Part shown: one piece after another, positions 31,793 to 36,232 of the stretch
Layout of the letters: the number at the start of each line of letters is the position of its first letter
How positions within the stretch are numbered: position 1 is the stretch's first letter
Assembly: GCA_037892765.1 (NCBI GenBank)
Contig: JBBKBW010000025.1
Reading direction: 5' to 3' (one strand)
DNA: 36,232 bases
Origin: Clostridium_AQ sp900552125
Lineage (GTDB): Bacteria > Bacillota_I > Bacilli_A > Erysipelotrichales > Erysipelotrichaceae
The notes under the pieces: model-generated
The model's database searches: none
The model's input: the letters and a program-made list of their open reading frames with translations, nothing else
What the model was told of the DNA's origin: nothing
Translations under genes and position numbers: made by a program

Positions 31793-32961
31793 CAAAGCAG
31801 TTGAATCTCTAGTTGAGATTTTATCTAAGATACCAGATCCGAGAGATAACAGAGGAAAAAAGCATTCTTTAGTTAAGATCCTCCTTCTCACAATCATAGG
31901 TTTTTTAATTGGAAAGACCGATTTCACAAATATGGTTCATTGTCTAAAAAAACAAGAAAATGAATTAAAAAAATATATGGATCTAGAAAACGGAATTCCG
32001 TCTCATGATACATTTTCGAGAATCATGAGGAAATTAGATAATATGCAGATGATCTATGCTATCTGTAACTGGTTTGGTAGTCTGACCAATATCAATGGGA
32101 AACAGTTGATCATCGATGGAAAAGGAATACTGGCAGCAGCTGAGAAGAATAAGTATGAAAAAACTCCATATATCGTGAATGTGATCGAAGAAGCGTCCAA
32201 GATGGTATTGATGCAGTTAAAGATTGATAATAAAGAGAATGAAATGACGGGAATCTTGAAAGTATTGGATTATATAGATATAAAGGATACGGTGATAACT
32301 ATTGATGCGATAGGGATGCAGCGACCCATCATTAAGAAAATAAAAAAAGAAGAAAGGTCATTTTGTACTACCAATAAAAGAGAACAACGAAAAATTATTA
32401 GGAGAAATAAAGTTATATTTAGATGAGATGATTCATTCGAATGAGATAGAAAAATACACAGATACATATAAGGATCATGGAAGAAATGAAAAAAGAACCT
32501 GTTTCTGCGCTAAGGAGAATGGGTGCATTGATGAAAAAGATTATCTTCATACAGTGGTAAAAAGCGTAGGAAAAATCATACGTGAAAGGACGGAAATTAT
32601 GTACTACAAAGATGGAGAGAAAGAAAATAGCAAGAAAAGTATTCAAGAAGTATATTATATAAGCGATATAGAAATGAGTGCAAAACAGATGGCTACATAT
32701 ATAAGGGATCATTGGGAAATAGAAAATGGATTACACTGGATTCTAGACAATACGTTCAAAGAGGATCGTTCAACCCAAAAGATAGAGAACTCGATAGAAA
32801 ATACTGCGCTCATAAGAAAAGTGGCCTATAACATTCTTCATCTTTTTCAAAAGAATCATGTTAAGAGCCACTCAATGGAATATATCATTGATGAATTCAA
32901 ATATGATTTATCAATGATGATGAAATACTTAACAGAACCTGTATGTATCATGGACAAATAA
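31779..32961 (+). pseudogene. ISAs1-family transposase, interrupted by a frameshift
   Basis: A DDE transposase in two frames. The first part (GTG 31779 to stop 32426) has the family N-terminus (LVEILSKIPDPRDNRGKKH), the first Asp in QLIIDGKGILAA and the second Asp in VITIDAIGMQ. The remainder is in the +1 frame: from about 32356 it reads GHFVLPIKENNEKLLGEI, then continues to HWEIENGLHWILDNTFKED, which holds the catalytic Glu, and ends at 32961. The break is near an A7 run at 32342-32348. One extra base there would explain it, whether a true mutation or a sequencing error. A -1 slippage would not restore the frame. Translation of an intact version would give about 393 aa, normal for the family. 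Confidence 0.85.
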
Positions 32962-33103
32962 ATCATAACACATTAGAAAAAATAGTCAATTTTTCACATA
33001 AGGATTTTTTGCGCTTTTTTTGAACTTGATAATAATATCTGAGTTAGATAAGAGAATAAATTATTTAGACAAACATTGGAGATGAATTTATAATCTCAAT
33101 ATA

Positions 33104-33122
33104 TTTTTATGCGATTGCCCTG
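33104..33122 (-). repeat. right terminal inverted repeat of the IS
   Basis: Read on the minus strand from 33122: CAGGGCAATCGCATAAAAA, pairing with the left end. Confidence 0.65.
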
Positions 33123-33163
33123 AAAGTATAGTTAAGAATATTTACATGTACTTAAAACGGAGT
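33121..33163. repeat. right copy of the ~42-bp repeat flanking the IS
   Basis: It begins at the very border of the IS and ends at the -10 of the next gene's promoter. See the left copy at 31001-31040. Confidence 0.55.
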
Positions 33164-33168
33164 ATAAT
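33141..33168 (+). promoter_or_regulatory. promoter of the 118-aa hypothetical gene
   Basis: TTTACA (33141-33146), 16 bp, TATAAT (33163-33168). It gives an untranslated leader of about 125 nt. The rest of 32962-33298 holds the IS right end and AT-rich DNA with no further gene seen. Confidence 0.65.
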
Positions 33169-33298
33169 GAAGTTATAGAAATAACAATAAACATATACTA
33201 AAAATAATATAATTATATTAAAACACGAAGGGAGGGTTTATTAGGTTTAATAGTATATGAGCGTGTAATAGAAAGTATATTGCGTGGAGGTGAATATC

Positions 33299-33655
33299 GT
33301 GAAAAAAGAATATCGCAGTATAATTATAGATGCAGATAATAAGACATTTGAAGTATTAGATGGAACAGTGGGTAGTTATTCAATAAGTGATATTAAAAAA
33401 TGTAGCGTATTAAATGAAGATGCTAAAGCTAGAGGTAATAGTAAACCATTTGAACATCAGGTATTAGGAGGGGTTACTTTTCTTTCAATGGCAGGAGAAC
33501 CTAGTTTATATGTTGGTTTAAAGATTACAATGAAAGATGATCAAGTTATAGCGGTATATGTATCTGAAAAGAAAACACAATTTAATACAGATTTATACCA
33601 AAAGAATAAAAAAGAAGCAGAAATGCTTAAACAAGAATTAGAAAAATTAATGTAA
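33299..33655 (+). CDS. uncharacterised 118-aa protein
   Basis: The start is taken at GTG 33299, eight nt after GGAGG (33286-33290); two upstream in-frame GTGs lie within or before that site. The product begins with a beta-rich stretch (YRSIIIDADNKTFEVLDGTVGSY, SISDIKKCSVL) and continues with VTFLSMAGEPSLYVGLKITMKDDQVIAVYVS, a pattern suggesting a small PH-like or beta-sandwich domain. It ends in a charged helix (KNKKEAEMLKQELEKLM). No signal peptide or membrane segment. No family was recognised with certainty. It stands alone between the IS and the two-component genes. Confidence 0.65.
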   Translation: MKKEYRSIIIDADNKTFEVLDGTVGSYSISDIKKCSVLNEDAKARGNSKPFEHQVLGGVTFLSMAGEPSLYVGLKITMKDDQVIAVYVSEKKTQFNTDLYQKNKKEAEMLKQELEKLM

Positions 33656-33679
33656 TAATTCATAAGAATAATTATAAAG

Positions 33680-33715
33680 AGGCATTATGACGATACATGC
33701 CTTGTCAAGTAGACA
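33680..33715. other. small inverted repeats, possible IS-end debris
   Basis: AGGCAT...ATGCCT (33680-33702), then TGTC-AAGTA-GACA (33703-33715). The second resembles the TGTCnnnTnGACA style of some IS termini, but no transposase remains nearby. Confidence 0.25.
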
Positions 33716-33736
33716 CAGTAAATATTTAAAATTTTA

Positions 33737-33780
33737 TATTAGCCATCACGTTATCATAATGTCGATGGCTTTTCTAATAT
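33737..33780 (+). terminator. terminator of the 118-aa gene
   Basis: AGCCATC (33741-33747) pairs with GATGGCT (33764-33770), followed by TTTCT. Outer TATTAG/CTAATA pairing extends the stem. Confidence 0.7.
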
Positions 33781-33835
33781 TTGAGTATAAGTAGCAATTG
33801 TTTTTTTTTCTGCTTGGATTAAAAGATAAGTAGTC

Positions 33836-33914
33836 ATTTTCATGAAAATAAATTAATAAAAATCATGATAATTCATGATTTCATCACACAAGTATCATGA
33901 TTTCAAGTTATAAT
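33836..33914 (+). promoter_or_regulatory. promoter with repeated CATGA motifs upstream of the response regulator
   Basis: The -10 TATAAT is at 33909-33914 with no -35 consensus. Upstream, TCATGATTTCA occurs twice 22 bp apart (33873-33883 and 33895-33905). A further TCATGAT is at 33863-33869, and a palindrome ATTTTCATGAAAAT at 33836-33849. Direct repeats on one helix face are typical of OmpR/PhoB-family binding, so autoregulation is likely. Confidence 0.6.
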
Positions 33915-33931
33915 AAAATAGAGGTGATATC

Positions 33932-34612
33932 ATGAGTAGGCTGTTAGTAGTTGATGATGAAGAAAGAATTCGTAGTATTATTTGTAAATATGCAGAATTT
34001 GAGGGACACGAAATAGAGGAAGCGGTAGATGGTATGGATGCAGTAGAAAAATGTAAACAAAATACATATGATCTAATAATTATGGATATTATGATGCCAA
34101 ATCTAGATGGTTTTTCTGCGGTAAAAGAGATTCGCAAAGACTCATCTACGCCTGTAATCATGTTATCCGCAAGAGGAGAAGAGTACGATCGTATTCATGG
34201 CTTTGAGATCGGAATTGATGATTATGTAGTAAAACCATTCTCGCCTAAAGAATTAATGATGAGAGTTAGCGCAATATTAAAAAGATATCAGGGAGAATCT
34301 ACAGTAAAGAAGAAAGATATTTATACATATGAAGGACTTAAGATAGATTTTACTGCACGTAAAGTCTTTATTGACGATGAAGAAGTTTCCATGTCTCCTA
34401 AAGAATACGTGCTGCTATTCTATCTTGTGAGAAATGAAGGGATAGCCTTAACAAGAGAACAGCTGATTCGTGATGTCTGGGGATATGATTTCTTTGGTGA
34501 TGATCGAACCTTAGATACCCATATTAAGTTATTAAGAAAAAGTTTGCGTCAGTATAGTACGTTGATAGTAACTTTACGTGGGGTAGGTTATCGTTTTGAA
34601 ACTGGTAAATAG
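33932..34612 (+). CDS. OmpR/PhoB family response regulator
   Basis: A 226-aa two-component response regulator. The receiver domain (1-115) has the acidic pocket VVDDEE (6-11), phospho-acceptor Asp52 in LIIMDIMMP, the Ser/Thr switch in VIMLSARGEEYD and Lys in DDYVVKPFSP. The C-terminal winged helix (about 130-225) carries SPKEYVLLFYL and the recognition region DDRTLDTHIKLLRKSL. GAGGTGATATC precedes ATG. The histidine kinase gene overlaps its end by 17 nt. Target genes cannot be named; the promoter repeats suggest it controls itself. Confidence 0.95.
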   Translation: MSRLLVVDDEERIRSIICKYAEFEGHEIEEAVDGMDAVEKCKQNTYDLIIMDIMMPNLDGFSAVKEIRKDSSTPVIMLSARGEEYDRIHGFEIGIDDYVVKPFSPKELMMRVSAILKRYQGESTVKKKDIYTYEGLKIDFTARKVFIDDEEVSMSPKEYVLLFYLVRNEGIALTREQLIRDVWGYDFFGDDRTLDTHIKLLRKSLRQYSTLIVTLRGVGYRFETGK

Positions 34613-36194
34613 AAATAGACAGAAACCAATCAGCATTAAATGGAAAATATTCCTTACCCTTTTACTCTTTACTGTAATCGTTATCGCAGTTTTATGGTTC
34701 TTTCAGGTCTACTTTCTTGAAAACTTCTATATGTTCACAAAGATAAAGTCTGTCAAAAAAGCAGCTAATGAAGTAAATAGTCTCATTATTGATAAATTAA
34801 ATGGAGAAATAGATGCGGCAACCTATGAGAACCAGATTTCGAAAATTGCACAAGATGAAGATTTTTGTGTTATTGTTTATGATGAAGATCCAACAAGAGA
34901 ACCAACATATGTTAATGCTGGAGATGGTAAATGCACATTGAATGAATCCATGAGTCAAGAATCTTTTTCTAATGTTATAAGTAGTTTAAAAAATGATGTA
35001 ATGTTTAAGCCAAATAGCGCATCTTCAAAATTAATAGATGAAAGTGACTATAAAGCAGATTTGCCTTACAATAGTTATCGTTTCTTTATTTCAGAAGAAG
35101 GTATACAGATACCTCGACCAAGTCTATTTTCATCAGGAGTTATCATTGATTATAATTCTTTAGATGAATTTGATCGGAAGAAAGACCATGTTCAAAATAT
35201 GAATTATGTGAGTGTTGTTTCTAGTGAGAATCTGCATAAACGCGTAAGCATCATAAATGCACAGCTTACACCAGTAGGAGCTACTATTGAAACAATACAG
35301 ACACAGTTTTTCATTATTGCGCTTATTCTAACAGGGATTGCTTTATTATTAGCAGTTTACTTATCAAAAAGAGTCGCAAAACCTATTATTGCGATTAACT
35401 CTGGTGCTAAGTTATTAGCAAATGGAGATTACGATGCATCTTTTAACGGCAAAGGATATTTAGAAATTGAAGAATTAAGTGATACGTTAAATTATGCCGC
35501 AAAGGAATTAAGCAAAGTTGAAAGTCTTAGAAGAGAATTAATTGCGAACATGTCTCATGATTTACGAACTCCACTTACAATGATTAGCGGATATGGTGAA
35601 GTTATGCGTGATATTCCAGGAGAAAATACACCTGAGAATGTGCAGATAATTATAGATGAAACAAAACGACTTACAAATTTAGTCAATGATATGTTAGATT
35701 TATCAAAAATTCAATCAGGAGTTCAGGAATTGAATTTAATTGATGTAAACATTACACAAGAAATAAAGAATATAATAAAACGATATGATACATTATTGAA
35801 AAAAGATGAATATGATATTCATTTTGAATATGATAAAGAAGTTATTGTAGAGGCAGATGTTATAAAATTAAATCAGGTTATTTATAATTTGATTAATAAT
35901 GCGATCAATTATACCGGAGATGACAATCAGGTAATTGTACGGCAGACTGTAAAGGATGATAAAGTTCGTATCGAAATTATTGATCATGGTCCAGGTATAG
36001 AAAAAGATCAATTGCCATATATTTGGGATCGATATTATAAGGTAGACAAGACACATGTGCGTTCTAAGGTAGGAAGTGGACTTGGATTAAGCATAGTGAA
36101 AGGATTATTGGAGCTGCATCATGCTGAATATGGTGTAGAGAGTGAAGAAAGCAAGGGAAGTGTTTTCTGGTTTGCTTTATCTTGTAAGAAATAG
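34596..36194 (+). CDS. sensor histidine kinase with extracellular domain and HAMP
   Basis: A 532-aa membrane kinase, partner of the preceding regulator. TM1 is at about 16-38 and an extracytoplasmic sensor region of some 195 residues spans about 40-235, with no recognised fold. TM2 is at about 238-257 and HAMP at about 258-310. The HisKA dimerisation helix has phospho-acceptor His321 in NMSHDLRTPLTM. The HATPase domain shows N-box NQVIYNLINNAINYT, G1 IIDHGPGIEKDQLPYIWDRYY and G2 GSGLGLSIVKG. No ATG is available before TM1. TTG 34596, 8 nt after GGGGTAGG and inside the regulator gene, is the best start. It ends just before a hairpin at the window edge. Confidence 0.92.
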   Translation: MKLVNRNRQKPISIKWKIFLTLLLFTVIVIAVLWFFQVYFLENFYMFTKIKSVKKAANEVNSLIIDKLNGEIDAATYENQISKIAQDEDFCVIVYDEDPTREPTYVNAGDGKCTLNESMSQESFSNVISSLKNDVMFKPNSASSKLIDESDYKADLPYNSYRFFISEEGIQIPRPSLFSSGVIIDYNSLDEFDRKKDHVQNMNYVSVVSSENLHKRVSIINAQLTPVGATIETIQTQFFIIALILTGIALLLAVYLSKRVAKPIIAINSGAKLLANGDYDASFNGKGYLEIEELSDTLNYAAKELSKVESLRRELIANMSHDLRTPLTMISGYGEVMRDIPGENTPENVQIIIDETKRLTNLVNDMLDLSKIQSGVQELNLIDVNITQEIKNIIKRYDTLLKKDEYDIHFEYDKEVIVEADVIKLNQVIYNLINNAINYTGDDNQVIVRQTVKDDKVRIEIIDHGPGIEKDQLPYIWDRYYKVDKTHVRSKVGSGLGLSIVKGLLELHHAEYGVESEESKGSVFWFALSCKK

Positions 36195-36205
36195 CATATA
36201 TTTAA

Positions 36206-36232
36206 GACGTATTTTAGTTATCTTAATACGTC
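36206..36232 (+). terminator. hairpin after the histidine kinase gene, cut by the window end
   Basis: GACGTATT (36206-36213) pairs with AATACGTC (36225-36232). Any T-run would lie beyond the window. Confidence 0.55.

Larger units (their letters stand above)
31086..33122 (+). mobile_element. ISAs1-like insertion sequence, about 2.04 kb, with accessory ORF and frameshifted transposase
   Basis: The ends are marked by imperfect terminal inverted repeats: CATGGCAATTGCATGAAAA from 31086 inward, and CAGGGCAATCGCATAAAAA from 33122 inward (16 of 19 matching). Inside lie a strong hairpin, a promoter, an accessory ORF (31241-31792) and an ISAs1-type transposase (31779-32961). It is longer than usual ISAs1 elements (about 1.2-1.5 kb) because of the extra ORF. 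I see no target-site duplication at the proposed ends, so the insertion is old or the flanks have been rearranged. Its transposase is broken, so it is probably immobile on its own. Confidence 0.75.

Noticed and set aside
32338..32430. Programmed -1 frameshifting to make a full transposase
   Set aside because: The continuing frame is +1 relative to the first part. Slippage back by one on A7 would enter the wrong frame, so an indel is the simpler reading.
31070..33135. Target-site duplication at the IS ends
   Set aside because: The 8-10 bp flanks (AGCGGTTA left, AAAGTATA right) do not match.
1..36232. tRNA, rRNA, CRISPR arrays or a prophage
   Set aside because: No cloverleaf-like gene, spaced direct-repeat array or phage structural gene was noticed when reading both strands by eye.

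Overview
The window reads as chromosome of a low-GC, AT-rich Bacillota. The gene orders mutS-mutL-miaA-tcdA and tmk-holB-ricT-rsmI, strong AGGAGG-type ribosome sites, extended -10 promoters and A/T-ending codons all fit. The mix of PRD-regulated PTS genes, a GrdB-like gene and small redox operons suggests a gut anaerobe, perhaps Erysipelotrichia; that placement is inference.

Layout. (1) 1-8.06 kb: a divergent yitT gene, then a sugar/peptide locus made of a PRD-type PTS regulator, an RDD membrane protein, an orphan lactose/cellobiose-type EIIC, a short GrdB-related protein and two M42 metallopeptidases. It recalls the E. coli frv locus (PTS + M42 + PRD regulator). Three perfect copies of one palindrome, TTTCCTA-N4-TAGGAAA, lie at a nearly fixed distance upstream of the regulator, EIIC and first M42 promoters, which defines a candidate regulon. 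(2) 8.1-9.8 kb: a 43-aa membrane protein behind a structured leader, and a RodA/FtsW gene, both on the minus strand. (3) 9.96-17.0 kb: mutS, mutL, miaA, tcdA and a nitroreductase in one direction. (4) 17.1-21.2 kb: an accessory stretch with a DUF4143 ATPase, a PfkB sugar kinase and a second, unrelated ATPase/PD-(D/E)XK protein whose base composition looks richer in G+C than its neighbours. (5) 21.4-24.75 kb: a redox-flavoured cluster of cupin, MATE exporter, carboxymuconolactone-decarboxylase-like protein and FMN reductase. (6) 24.75-29.2 kb: yggS (minus), then tmk-holB-ricT-rsmI, with a His-rich tail on RicT and no yabA or trmN6 between ricT and rsmI. (7) 29.2-33.7 kb: an AbiE-like nucleotidyltransferase/winged-helix pair, an ISAs1-like element with an accessory ORF and a frameshifted transposase, and an uncharacterised 118-aa protein. 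(8) 33.8 kb to the end: an OmpR-family two-component system with repeated CATGA motifs in its promoter.

The best candidates for something undescribed are the palindrome-controlled EIIC/GrdB-like/M42 locus, the AbiE-like pair with its own operator, the structured leader plus 43-aa membrane protein, and the two-ORF insertion element. All functional calls rest on motif recognition by eye; no database search was run. No tRNA, rRNA or CRISPR array was seen.
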